Virus record (IMG/VR): IMGVR_UViG_3300042340_000088
Coordinates: 1 to 22,925 of that record
Direction: 5' to 3' (one strand)
Origin: a virus
DNA length: 22,925 nucleotides
The position numbers and the translations under genes were made by a program. A model generated the notes under the pieces. The model searched no databases, was not told the DNA's origin, and was given only the letters and a program-made list of their open reading frames with translations. This document shows, piece after piece, positions 12,594 to 20,374 of this stretch; the stretch's first letter is position 1, and the number at the start of each line of letters is the position of its first letter.

Positions 12594-12918
12594 TTTTAAC
12601 CCTCTCACAAATTTTACGGAATATAGGCATGTAGATCAGCATCTTAGTGTCTTCAACCTCTCTTACAATTTTCTTAGGAATATTTATCCAGATATTGCTC
12701 AATAAAACTGAATAGCATGTATCCCTTTCAATAACCTTTTCAAATAATACCCAATCATCATAATAATTATGATTGGGCATAAAGTGCTTCGGTGGTCTTG
12801 AGGGCTTATGATACATTTTTGCAAATTCAACACCTTTTAAATTAGGTGTATATTCATAATAATTGTCATAATCTCCATCCATGGGGTAAAATTCTTCCTC
12901 GCCACAGTAATCCAACAT
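12580..12918 (-). CDS. Unknown protein with acidic, tyrosine-rich N-terminus
   Basis: 112 residues. The first 35 residues are acidic and Tyr-rich (GDYDNYYEYTP); the middle has Pro, His and Asn (PSRPPKHFMPNHNYYDDW). The C-terminal half has hydrophobic strands (CYSVLLSNIWINIP) and a basic helix (FRKICERVKNDIR). The ATG overlaps the stop of the superacidic gene upstream (TAATG), indicating coupled translation. I recognise no family. The split between a negative N-terminus and a positive C-terminus is notable but not diagnostic. Confidence 0.6.
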   Translation of the reverse strand: MLDYCGEEEFYPMDGDYDNYYEYTPNLKGVEFAKMYHKPSRPPKHFMPNHNYYDDWVLFEKVIERDTCYSVLLSNIWINIPKKIVREVEDTKMLIYMPIFRKICERVKNDIR

Positions 12919-13046
12919 TATTCATCCTCCTCTTCCCATTCATCATCAAGTTCTTCTTCATCATCGTCGATCCAAGTCTCGTCCTCATCTTCAGCTGCTA
13001 CTTTACCCCAATCTACTTCTTCGCCATAATTTTCATATAGATCCAT
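12918..13046 (-). CDS. Superacidic 42-residue protein
   Basis: 24 of 42 residues are Asp or Glu against one Lys, with three Trp spaced through the chain (VDWGK, TWIDD, DEWEEEDE). The ATG at 13046 has AGAGGTG about six bases upstream, and the stop TAA overlaps the next ATG. Such a charge is typical of DNA-mimic proteins that phages use against host DNA-binding enzymes (T7 Ocr is a much larger example), but a 42-residue chain could also be a disordered chaperone-like or charge-partner peptide. Existence is well supported by the start and stop context. Function is inferred only from composition. Confidence 0.6.
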   Translation of the reverse strand: MDLYENYGEEVDWGKVAAEDEDETWIDDDEEELDDEWEEEDE

Positions 13047-13048
13047 TG

Positions 13049-13921
13049 TTACACCTCTTTAATTAAGTCTTCATAACTATAAGTACCACACTTATTGTAA
13101 CAACCCTTACGTGTATATATACGTAAGGAATCATCATTCGCGCCCATTGCAACAACATGTTCATTATCTCTAATATGTATTATTTCATACTTATCACCAC
13201 GCTCGTTAACATACATACTGCCAACTTCTAAACAGAGTCCATTGAATTCCCCCACAAGATTCATTTCTGCGATAGGAAATTGCTGTCCCTTGAGCAATCC
13301 TGTTAATTTAGTTGCAAGCCCTGGTTCAACTCTATACACATGACCTTTGGCACCAATATAGAGCTTCTTATCTTCTGGAGTAAAGACATCAACTATATCA
13401 AAATCAGACTGTTCATTTTCAAATATTTCACCATATTTACTTACACTAAACTTGGAGCCATTAGTTGTACTATATTCATATCTATAGAACCCTACGTCAC
13501 TGGTTGTTTTTGTTATACCAGCCATTTGACCGCTACGTGTTACGTACATGCCACCTACTTTAATTTTAGGCGGTCTCAGCAAATCACACTCAGATTTTGT
13601 ATCAATATACATTTTACCATCTATTGTGTAGTCATAGCCATTATCACCACTAAATACATATCTACCATAATGCTCTATATCTGTTAATGTTACAGGATTT
13701 CCCTCTCGTGTAAAATACTGACGACCCGCTTTAAACTTAAAATTACGCACACGTTCTACTAAATCCCAGTCTGAGTCTTCATAATCAAATCTCTTACCAT
13801 TCTTTGTTACTGTGTAATCAGCATTTGTACCAAATGGATATACAGGACTCTCTGTAGTTTCCATGATTCTAACAACTTTACCGTGACGTGTTCTATACTT
13901 CTTGTTCAGTTTTATTTTCAT
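13049..13921 (-). CDS. Multi-module family A protein (290 residues)
   Basis: The chain is built from repeated family A modules at about residues 3-56, 61-116, 119-178 and 230-290, with a shorter degenerate one near 185-225. Each begins with a strand of the type (K/L)-x-(A/V)-G-x-x-Y-x-T-R-x-G (FKAGRQYFTREG, IKVGGMYVTRSG, LEVGSMYVNERG) and ends with a D-L-(V/L/I) motif (SDWDLVE, SECDLLR, SDFDIVD, YEDLIKEV). Single and double modules occur as separate genes elsewhere in the window. The start has AAGGA eight bases upstream, inside the small coiled-coil gene. A multivalent binding protein is conceivable. I know of no function for the module. Confidence 0.75.
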   Translation of the reverse strand: MKIKLNKKYRTRHGKVVRIMETTESPVYPFGTNADYTVTKNGKRFDYEDSDWDLVERVRNFKFKAGRQYFTREGNPVTLTDIEHYGRYVFSGDNGYDYTIDGKMYIDTKSECDLLRPPKIKVGGMYVTRSGQMAGITKTTSDVGFYRYEYSTTNGSKFSVSKYGEIFENEQSDFDIVDVFTPEDKKLYIGAKGHVYRVEPGLATKLTGLLKGQQFPIAEMNLVGEFNGLCLEVGSMYVNERGDKYEIIHIRDNEHVVAMGANDDSLRIYTRKGCYNKCGTYSYEDLIKEV

Positions 13922-14066
13922 TTTCGATTTCCTTCTGGATTTTAAATAGATTCTTTAACTGTCTGTTTCTCATCAAAAGCTCTTGTTCTAGCAACTGAAT
14001 AGCATGCTTCTTTTCAATTATTAGAATTTCCACCTGCCTTTCATAAATGTAAAGTGGCGTCATCAT
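13893..14066 (-). CDS. Small coiled-coil protein overlapping both neighbours
   Basis: 57 residues. The start is the ATG at 14066, exactly six bases after a perfect AGGAGG (14073-14078), the best ribosome binding site of the window. The first 26 bases lie within the ligase 3' end and the last 29 within the start of the 290-residue gene. After MMTPLYIYERQ the chain is one long charged helix with Leu and Ile at heptad positions (VEILIIEKKHAIQLLEQELL, LKNLFKIQKEIENENK), so it should form a coiled coil. It has no signal or membrane segment. Probably an oligomeric partner of a larger phage or host protein. No family is recognised. Confidence 0.65.
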   Translation of the reverse strand: MMTPLYIYERQVEILIIEKKHAIQLLEQELLMRNRQLKNLFKIQKEIENENKTEQEV

Positions 14067-15411
14067 ACATACCCTCCTGAATGTTCAACAAATGTTCTAG
14101 AGTATCTGCTTCATCTTTATCGTAGCGTCTCTCAATGAACTTAGGCTCAAATAATGAGTAGTTACCCTTCTCATCGCAAATCACCTCTGAGTATGTTACA
14201 CCTATAATTGCGTATAACCAGTCTCCACTGTTTTTACAAATTTCTGCTGTTAATGCATCTGTCAAATTGCCCACACCAACGCTTAAATCGCCATCTTCTG
14301 TTACACACAATAATGAGCCAAATGTATCTTTATTAGCACCAGTGCCCGGTATAAAATCAATTACTCTTAACTCACACTCAAACTCTTTCTTAAACTTAAC
14401 ACCACTAGTTGTAGTGCCATCTCTCCATAGCATATCTTGTTTCTTAAGCATACTGCCTTCTTTACCTTGTCTAACAAGCTCTATGAAATGCGTTTCTGCT
14501 TCTTGAAGATTATTAACAATCCGTGTATCAATTATTCGTGTCCATTTACATGCAATACCTAGATTAACATCAGATAAGTGTAGCAAATCAAAGTGTAAGT
14601 TATTCAATCTAGAGTAATAAGGCTCATCATCTGCCCCGTTAGCAATACCCGACAACTTTACTCGATCCCAAACCATGAATACAGGTTTTTCTTCTGGCTT
14701 AAAGCTGCCGCCTAAATTAACCCTGCGTATGATACCGTTACTAGTCTTACGCTCTAGGATCTCCCCGTTCACTTCTATTAATAATTCACCATGATACTGA
14801 TATCCATCTTTCATATGAGGACTTAATTCAAATATCAGATCATAGTACTCATAGACATTCATTGGCTGGTAATTACGTGATAACATTGAAATATCACCAG
14901 CACTCTTGGTGATGTTTACAAACAAGCCATTAGCCTTTTCTTGGGAGAATGCAGGAAATGGAAACTTATCCATCTTAACATTCTTAGGAAGGCTAAACCG
15001 CATATATTTCTTAATAGGTATGAATTCAGATTGCTTTGCCTTGTTAATAGATTTCACATCAAAGCCAGCATCTAAACTTTTATTAAGAATTTGACAGAAT
15101 AAAACTTGAGATTTAGATGTTAGTGTTTGCAAGTGAGCGTTAATGTTTGCCTTTGCATGATTACCTGTTAGCCTTCTCTTAGCTAAGTTATCTAACAAAG
15201 TAAATGTAGAATCATTAAACACATCCCGACCATTTTTGAAAAGCTCTTCTACATTTCTAATACCATACATGATGAATGGGTCATATGCATGCCATATAAT
15301 ATCTTCAAACATCTCATCTTCAAGACCATATGCTAACATTATAATCTTTTCATTTTTAGACGGCTGTTGCGCTATTGCTTGTAATAAATCGTATACGTCA
15401 TCACTTGTCAT
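14041..15411 (-). CDS. ATP-dependent DNA ligase
   Basis: 456 residues. It seals nicks in DNA through a lysine-AMP intermediate. The adenylation motif I is EKANGLFV (K159, A, N161, G162), with Asn where most enzymes have Asp (K-x-D-G). Motif III is YHGELLIE (E209), motif IIIa PVFMVWDRV (243-251), motif IV EGSMLKK (E318 to K323) and motif V VKFKKEFE (K339, K341). An N-terminal helical domain of about 140 residues precedes them, as in T4-like ligases. GAGG eight bases before the ATG lies inside the preceding 21-codon frame, whose stop overlaps the ATG (ATGA), so expression is probably coupled. It probably joins Okazaki fragments in the phage replisome. Confidence 0.93.
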   Translation of the reverse strand: MTSDDVYDLLQAIAQQPSKNEKIIMLAYGLEDEMFEDIIWHAYDPFIMYGIRNVEELFKNGRDVFNDSTFTLLDNLAKRRLTGNHAKANINAHLQTLTSKSQVLFCQILNKSLDAGFDVKSINKAKQSEFIPIKKYMRFSLPKNVKMDKFPFPAFSQEKANGLFVNITKSAGDISMLSRNYQPMNVYEYYDLIFELSPHMKDGYQYHGELLIEVNGEILERKTSNGIIRRVNLGGSFKPEEKPVFMVWDRVKLSGIANGADDEPYYSRLNNLHFDLLHLSDVNLGIACKWTRIIDTRIVNNLQEAETHFIELVRQGKEGSMLKKQDMLWRDGTTTSGVKFKKEFECELRVIDFIPGTGANKDTFGSLLCVTEDGDLSVGVGNLTDALTAEICKNSGDWLYAIIGVTYSEVICDEKGNYSLFEPKFIERRYDKDEADTLEHLLNIQEGMYDDATLHL

Positions 15412-15473
15412 TTCTTAATCCTCAATAAGAGTTTAATGATATCCCACGCCAGTTCAGCTAATTGTTTGTACAT
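15408..15473 (-). CDS. 21-residue leader peptide coupled to the ligase
   Basis: A frame of 21 codons starts at an ATG with GGAG six bases upstream and ends in a TGA that overlaps the ligase ATG. The peptide (MYKQLAELAWDII, then KLLLRIKK) would form an amphipathic helix with a basic end. It is the first frame after the terminator at 15488-15509. Likely roles are delivering ribosomes to the ligase start or acting as a small membrane-active peptide. The geometry supports translation, but so short a frame cannot be proven from sequence. Confidence 0.5.
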   Translation of the reverse strand: MYKQLAELAWDIIKLLLRIKK

Positions 15474-15487
15474 AAGATTCTCCGATT

Positions 15488-15509
15488 AAAAGGGGAACCG
15501 AAGTTCCCC
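15488..15509 (-). terminator. Intrinsic terminator with UUCG loop
   Basis: On the minus strand GGGGAAC-TTCG-GTTCCCC forms a seven-pair stem with an extra-stable c(UUCG)g loop, followed by TTTT. It begins seven bases after the stop of the 15517-15921 gene and ends the replication gene block. The short T-run may allow partial read-through into the ligase unit, since no copy of the 22-nt motif follows it. Confidence 0.85.
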
Positions 15510-15516
15510 AGTAAGA

Positions 15517-15921
15517 TTATTTTAAATAGTTTCTAAACATGCCAGCATTGTCAAACACCATAATATATGTTTCAGCTTTTTCATAATACAAGTCAATATA
15601 TCTATCAAGACCCGGAATATTACTTGTTCGGCCATGTGATTTTAGTTCAGGTCTACGGCCTGGGTAGGGACTTGTAATTACAACAATACGGCCATCTTTA
15701 CATCTAAATCTATCTAAATGATCTGCATAATATTCCCATTTTTGATGTAATATAGCAGCTTGGCGTCCAGTTAAAGGCATATGTCTTTGCAAATCAAATT
15801 CTTTTGCAAATTTATTCATATTGTCACAAAGAAAGAAATCATCACTTCGCGAATTACGATCCCATTTTGTATCTTTAAAAATTTTAGGATAATCTGTTTT
15901 TCTGCTTGGTCCAATTGTCAT
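15517..15921 (-). CDS. Unknown basic protein downstream of the reductase genes
   Basis: 134 residues from the ATG at 15921, which has GGA seven bases upstream. An in-frame GTG four codons earlier overlaps the previous gene. The chain is rich in Arg, Lys, Asp and aromatic residues: FKDTKWDRNSRSDDFFLCDN, a helical part (GRQAAILHQKWEYYADHLDRF), a strand RIVVITSPYPGRRPELKSHG, and a C-terminal helix. The GRRPELKSHGRTS segment could bind nucleic acid. No family is recognised. It is the last gene of the replication block and probably co-translated with the 63-residue gene before it. Confidence 0.65.
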   Translation of the reverse strand: MTIGPSRKTDYPKIFKDTKWDRNSRSDDFFLCDNMNKFAKEFDLQRHMPLTGRQAAILHQKWEYYADHLDRFRCKDGRIVVITSPYPGRRPELKSHGRTSNIPGLDRYIDLYYEKAETYIMVFDNAGMFRNYLK

Positions 15922-15923
15922 TA

Positions 15924-16115
15924 CTAATTCCACGCTAAATATTCATTAATACGATAACCAGTAGTTCCCCACTGATATGCTTGAACATACTTATACTTAC
16001 GATACAACGCCCGTAATTGTTTTCTGCGGTCTCTGCTATTACCCCTTAGCACGAAATGACTTGGGCTAAGCGTGACAACTGAGGCACTCCCCTGCTGCGT
16101 TTGATTTGATTCCAT
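15924..16115 (-). CDS. Small basic protein overlapping the nrdA end
   Basis: 63 residues from an ATG at 16115 with AGGA nine bases upstream. The first 50 bases lie in the reductase gene in another frame. Translation continues past the reductase stop and fills the gap to the next gene. After a polar start (MESNQTQQGSAS) comes VVTLSPSHFVLRGNSRDRRKQ, a basic helix (LRALYRKYKYVQAY) and a final strand, WGTTGYRINEYLAW. A longer in-frame reading up to 16325 exists but is a shadow within nrdA. The charge suggests nucleic acid binding. No family is known to me. Confidence 0.6.
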   Translation of the reverse strand: MESNQTQQGSASVVTLSPSHFVLRGNSRDRRKQLRALYRKYKYVQAYQWGTTGYRINEYLAWN

Positions 16116-17766
16116 TAGTAGTCCTGATATAATATAATGACTTAATTCCTTCATCCTGAAATGCCATTTGATGAATCTGTGAGATATAAGCTTCACTCTC
16201 ATCGGCACTAAAGAAAAGGTTAATAGATTGAGCCTGATCAATATATCTTTGACGAGCAGATGCAAGTCTAATAATTGCTTCAGGTGAAATTTCAAATGCT
16301 GTTTTAAACACAGCCTTTTCTTCATCAGTTAAATAGTCTTCATTCTGAACTGAACCATTATCGTCTACAATACGCTTCATTGCAGCTGTTACATCTTCAC
16401 CGTGCGACTTAATGATTTCTCTAAGCTTAGGTGATGATCTAAACATTTTGCCACCAGCAGTGTTTTGTACAAATGCATTCTTGTAGATTGGTTCAATGCC
16501 TTGCGACATACCTCCTGCAAATAATGCCGATGATAAGTTAGGTGCAATAGCTATTAAATGTGTATTACGCATTCCATGACCGCGACACCATTCGGGTTCA
16601 CCCCATTCACGAGCCATCCATCTTGATGCATCTCGCGCTTTGTCATACAAGTGATAGAACATTGATTGACTGAGATTGTGAGCTTCAAATGAATCAAATG
16701 GTAGCATCTTTTCTTGTAAGTAACTGTGGAAGCCTAGCATGCCTAAACCTAATGCTCTAGATTTTTCAGAGAACCTTACAATACGCTCCATACCCTTACG
16801 CTTCTTACCAATTTCAATTTGATCTTGGTTAACGCAATCTAAGAACACTGTAGCAATGAATACAGCATCTGTCTTACTCCAATCATCATAGTATAATGCA
16901 TTCATAGATGATAATACACATGCAAATGTATATTCTTCTTCTTTATATTTACCACTGAACAATGCTATTTCAGTACATAAGTTTGAAGCTTTAACTTCTA
17001 ACCCTTTAGCTGCATACATTGGAGGATTAGCACGATTTACTTTATCGATGAAGAAGAAGTAACCTTTACCAAGTAGTCTAAGCTTCATTGCACGCTGGTA
17101 ACGTCTGATAGCATCTGCATCACCGTTGTTAAGACGTTCAATAAACGCATCATTGATAATCCAACCTACATTGGCATCATCAGGATGCTTTGTGATATGT
17201 GTCACAAGCTCATCAAAGTCAGCATGGTCAATTTCTAAGTAACCTGCCCATGCACCACGTCTTTGTGACCCCTGAGAGATATCTTGTGCTACCTTTACAA
17301 AGCCTTTAAATACAGGCAATACACCAGAAGCACTACCAGCAACACCACTGATAGCGCTACCTCTAGAACGGATATTCCCAAGGTAGTTAGACGTTCCGTA
17401 ACCTTGTTGACTAAGTACTGCAACTTCTTTTTGTTTTTCATAAAAGTCATATACTTGATCCTCTATTGAGCCACCTGAACAACTGACAGGGCATCCGAAA
17501 CCTGTACCCATATTTGCCATCACAGGCGTACTAGGGATTAACCAACCTTTCCACATGATATCAAAGAACTTCTCTTCCCACATCTCAGGATCAGGTGTAT
17601 AGGATGCTGCATGTCTAGCTATTCGTGTGTATATTGATAACAAATCAGGATACTTCTCTGACACGTACTTTTCTTTCAATAATTGCCAACTGTTTGTGAT
17701 AATCCAAGGTGGTAATCTACCCTCCGCTTGTAATCGTTTACGTTCTAAACTTAACTCTCTATACAT
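16066..17766 (-). CDS. nrdA: Ribonucleotide reductase large (alpha) subunit, class I
   Basis: 566 residues from the ATG at 17766, which overlaps the nrdB stop by eight bases. The longer frame to 17859 lies within nrdB. The enzyme makes deoxyribonucleotides from ribonucleotides with the NrdB radical subunit. Active-site residues are visible: C96 in PVSCSGG, N262, C264 and E266 in SNLCTEI, and C283 in FACVLSSMNAL. The redox-active C-terminal pair is CLSC (C561, C564). The N-terminus lacks the roughly 90-residue ATP-cone of bacterial NrdA, so dATP feedback inhibition through a cone should be absent. It supplies dNTPs for phage DNA synthesis. Confidence 0.95.
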   Translation of the reverse strand: MYRELSLERKRLQAEGRLPPWIITNSWQLLKEKYVSEKYPDLLSIYTRIARHAASYTPDPEMWEEKFFDIMWKGWLIPSTPVMANMGTGFGCPVSCSGGSIEDQVYDFYEKQKEVAVLSQQGYGTSNYLGNIRSRGSAISGVAGSASGVLPVFKGFVKVAQDISQGSQRRGAWAGYLEIDHADFDELVTHITKHPDDANVGWIINDAFIERLNNGDADAIRRYQRAMKLRLLGKGYFFFIDKVNRANPPMYAAKGLEVKASNLCTEIALFSGKYKEEEYTFACVLSSMNALYYDDWSKTDAVFIATVFLDCVNQDQIEIGKKRKGMERIVRFSEKSRALGLGMLGFHSYLQEKMLPFDSFEAHNLSQSMFYHLYDKARDASRWMAREWGEPEWCRGHGMRNTHLIAIAPNLSSALFAGGMSQGIEPIYKNAFVQNTAGGKMFRSSPKLREIIKSHGEDVTAAMKRIVDDNGSVQNEDYLTDEEKAVFKTAFEISPEAIIRLASARQRYIDQAQSINLFFSADESEAYISQIHQMAFQDEGIKSLYYIRTTNGIKSNAAGECLSCHA

Positions 17767-18757
17767 TTTTTGGTGTCCATGTAAATTTGGCTTCTGCCCA
17801 ATCCCTACGATAATCATTGCCTTGCGCAATGAAAGTGTCATGTAATGTACTTGATTCAATATCTAAATAAAACCAATCAGCAATCGGATTATATTTAGGT
17901 TCAAAGATAGCTGGATAACCTAATCTCTCTAGACATATATCTAACCTAGATTGTACAAAGTTTTCAAGCATTAATGCATTAATGCCAGGAATATCTCCTT
18001 TATCAAAGATTTTCTTAATGATTTGTTTTTCATGTTCAAACAAAATCCATGCAGTAATCTCTAGTTCATTAGCAAGTCTTTCATGTGCTAAGTATTCCTC
18101 AGCCTCTATTGCTTCATGATATAGCGTGTTAAACAAATAAGCACCAGCTTGACTATGAATGTTCTCGTCAATAGCGGAGAAATTAATTCCTGCATTAATA
18201 TTTTGAAATTTATTTTTGCCATTATTATTAAAGTGCTTTAAGAATGCAAAACTAGAGTAAAGAATAGCGCCTTCAATCATGCTAAACACACCTACTGATT
18301 TTAACTTATCATAGGTTGTTTCTGATTGTGTAGCTACTTTCTCTAACCATTCCATTCTATCTTTAAGAATGGGATCATCTAAGTATGCTAAATAAAACTC
18401 AGGGTTATCTAACCCTAGCAATTCATTAATTTTATTATAGAATGGTGCATGAATGTTCAGTTCAAACATTGCAAATACTGAAGCCATTCTTTGAACATCT
18501 GGACGTGGAAAATGCTTACATATATAATCACGCCAGTAGTTATTTCCAACATTAACTTCATAGTGTACAAAAAGCAAAAGAACACTGACAATTCCGTGGT
18601 ACTCTGCTGCTGTACAATTTGTTCGTAATTCATGGATATCTTTTTCCACTTCAACTTCATCTGCTGTCCACAATATGGACGTTTGTTCTTCAGCGAAGTT
18701 GATTAACGCTGGATAGTCTGTACCGTAGCATTCTCTTTCTTCAAGAATTTGTGCCAT
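17759..18757 (-). CDS. nrdB: Ribonucleotide reductase small (beta) subunit, class I
   Basis: 332 residues. This ferritin-like subunit generates the radical used by NrdA. Visible metal-site candidates are E67 (FVHYEVN), E99 and H103 (FELNIH), E162 (IEGAILYSSFAF), and E198 and H201 (DENIH), with Y107 (HAPFY) at the position of the radical tyrosine. Two points differ from the E. coli protein: Glu instead of Asp as first ligand, and four residues instead of three between the second Glu and His. Both seem to me to occur in related phage NrdB proteins, but I state this with caution. GGAG lies before the ATG. The gene is contiguous with the primase-helicase stop. Confidence 0.93.
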   Translation of the reverse strand: MAQILEERECYGTDYPALINFAEEQTSILWTADEVEVEKDIHELRTNCTAAEYHGIVSVLLLFVHYEVNVGNNYWRDYICKHFPRPDVQRMASVFAMFELNIHAPFYNKINELLGLDNPEFYLAYLDDPILKDRMEWLEKVATQSETTYDKLKSVGVFSMIEGAILYSSFAFLKHFNNNGKNKFQNINAGINFSAIDENIHSQAGAYLFNTLYHEAIEAEEYLAHERLANELEITAWILFEHEKQIIKKIFDKGDIPGINALMLENFVQSRLDICLERLGYPAIFEPKYNPIADWFYLDIESSTLHDTFIAQGNDYRRDWAEAKFTWTPKNV

Positions 18758-20374
18758 TTAAATCTCCATAAAATCATCTGGTTGTAATAGTATTGAAGCT
18801 GATAACCTACCTGTTGGATAGTCATAATCAACACCTGGTACGTTTCCTGTTAGACCTGTGAATCTACATTTCAGTACTCTCATCTTAATATGATTTCTTA
18901 TTCTATCATCATCATGTGACATGTCACGTGCGAATGCTATGATATCATTTGAAATCTGTTTAATTGAGCCTGAACCCTTAATATCATCTAAAGATGGTAA
19001 TTGACCTTCTTCAAATGATGTCTTACCTGTAGGTGTCTTTCTTAAATGTGATACTAAGCCAATCCATACGGGATATCTTTTACATAATCTAAGTAAATCA
19101 TTCATAGTTTTATCTATGGCTTCATTACCTGTTAATCCATCTACACCTTCTGAAACTAGGATTGTAATGTGATCGATGAATAGATATTTACAACCCGATA
19201 ATGCCATATATTCTAGCTTTTCAAATAGAGTTGAATCTTCCATAGAACCTTGATGATCTAATACCATAATTCTATCATCACCGAACACTGCTCTAAAGCC
19301 TGATTCTAATTCATCCTCTGTTAACTCTCTATATGAAGGATTGATATTCAACGGAATACCTGAGAGTTTACGTGTAGTCTCAGCAGGTGATTCTTCTAAT
19401 GATACAATACCTACCATTGCAGGGGTGGTATCTATAATATGCCACACAATTTCTCTGAGAATAGTTGACTTACCTGAGCCTGTACCAGAAGTAAATAGTA
19501 CAATCTCATTTTCACGCATACCTTTAGTCTTAGTATTTAATGCATCTAAACACATGGGATATGGTACAGATTCAATATCATTGTAAGCTTTTAAAGCTTC
19601 CCATAGTTCATCTCTACCTAAGATACCTACAGGCGTGTATTTAGACGCTTCCCAAATGGCAATTAATAATTGTTGACCGCCTTTCTCAAGTAACATTTGA
19701 CTTGGATCTTTAACAGGCAATTTAGCTAATCTTACTTTATCAGCACCTATATATTTAATAGCTTCTGCTTTAGCTTTTTCACCAGCTTCATCAGTATCAA
19801 GGCATAATACTACTGTGTCAAATGATCTTACCCAATCTCTATGCGCTAAGAGTGTCTTAACATTAGATGCTGAGGGGATTGAGACTACAGGATAAATTTT
19901 CCCATACTTATCTAATGATGCTTGTGCTACTGCCATTGCATCTAACTCACCCTCAGTTACAATCAACCTCTTACCGCCTGTGCCAAACTTATCCATACCG
20001 AATAAAGTTGTTGGTTTACCTATACATGAAAACATCTTAGGTAATTTTCTAACTTTATAAATACCTTCACCGTAAGGATAATAGTGTGTGTCTATTTCGC
20101 CATCTTCATTAAATGCTGATTTAACATCAAAGAATTCCGCTACTTCCTTAGATATCTTTCTATCTTTAAAGCCAGCAGTTCTTAGTTTTTCTACATCTAG
20201 TACAAAAGGTTTCTTAGGTTTTTCCACGTGAGTGAACTCCTTATTTTTGTTAGCGGGAAACCAAGTTTGACAGCTAAAGCATGTAGCTGTGCCGTTCTCA
20301 TAGATCTGAAGTGCATCTGAAGAACCGCAATCTGGATTTGGACACGGTTGATTGTGAATTACTATTTTACCCAT
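18758..20374 (-). CDS. Primase-helicase, T7 gp4-like
   Basis: 538 residues. It unwinds DNA at the fork and lays down RNA primers. The N-terminal zinc-binding domain has C11, C16, C32 and C35 (CPNPDC and CFSC). The Toprim primase core shows IVTEGELDAM (E141) and LCLDTDEAG (D193, D195). The RecA-like hexameric helicase has Walker A SGTGSGKST (296-304), the acidic SLEES segment, Walker B YLFIDH (D401) and GLVSHLRK (H443). Order and length match T7 gp4. It starts eight bases inside the end of the GIY-YIG gene and is followed without gap by nrdB, so fork and dNTP supply genes are co-transcribed. Confidence 0.95.
   Translation of the reverse strand: MGKIVIHNQPCPNPDCGSSDALQIYENGTATCFSCQTWFPANKNKEFTHVEKPKKPFVLDVEKLRTAGFKDRKISKEVAEFFDVKSAFNEDGEIDTHYYPYGEGIYKVRKLPKMFSCIGKPTTLFGMDKFGTGGKRLIVTEGELDAMAVAQASLDKYGKIYPVVSIPSASNVKTLLAHRDWVRSFDTVVLCLDTDEAGEKAKAEAIKYIGADKVRLAKLPVKDPSQMLLEKGGQQLLIAIWEASKYTPVGILGRDELWEALKAYNDIESVPYPMCLDALNTKTKGMRENEIVLFTSGTGSGKSTILREIVWHIIDTTPAMVGIVSLEESPAETTRKLSGIPLNINPSYRELTEDELESGFRAVFGDDRIMVLDHQGSMEDSTLFEKLEYMALSGCKYLFIDHITILVSEGVDGLTGNEAIDKTMNDLLRLCKRYPVWIGLVSHLRKTPTGKTSFEEGQLPSLDDIKGSGSIKQISNDIIAFARDMSHDDDRIRNHIKMRVLKCRFTGLTGNVPGVDYDYPTGRLSASILLQPDDFMEI

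Noticed and set aside
14267-15418. Several plus-strand frames opposite the ligase
   Set aside because: Antisense shadows of a gene with clear catalytic motifs.
15924-16325. A 133-codon minus-strand frame reaching into nrdA
   Set aside because: The first 70 codons lie in nrdA in another frame and have shadow-like composition. The ribosome binding site is at the internal ATG 16115, so only that shorter gene is kept.
17766-17859. A longer start for nrdA
   Set aside because: It would lie wholly inside the nrdB end. The ATG at 17766 gives the usual reductase N-terminus and a short eight-base overlap.
18457-18660. Minus-strand frame inside nrdB
   Set aside because: Different frame within a conserved enzyme gene, with no recognisable content and no start context.
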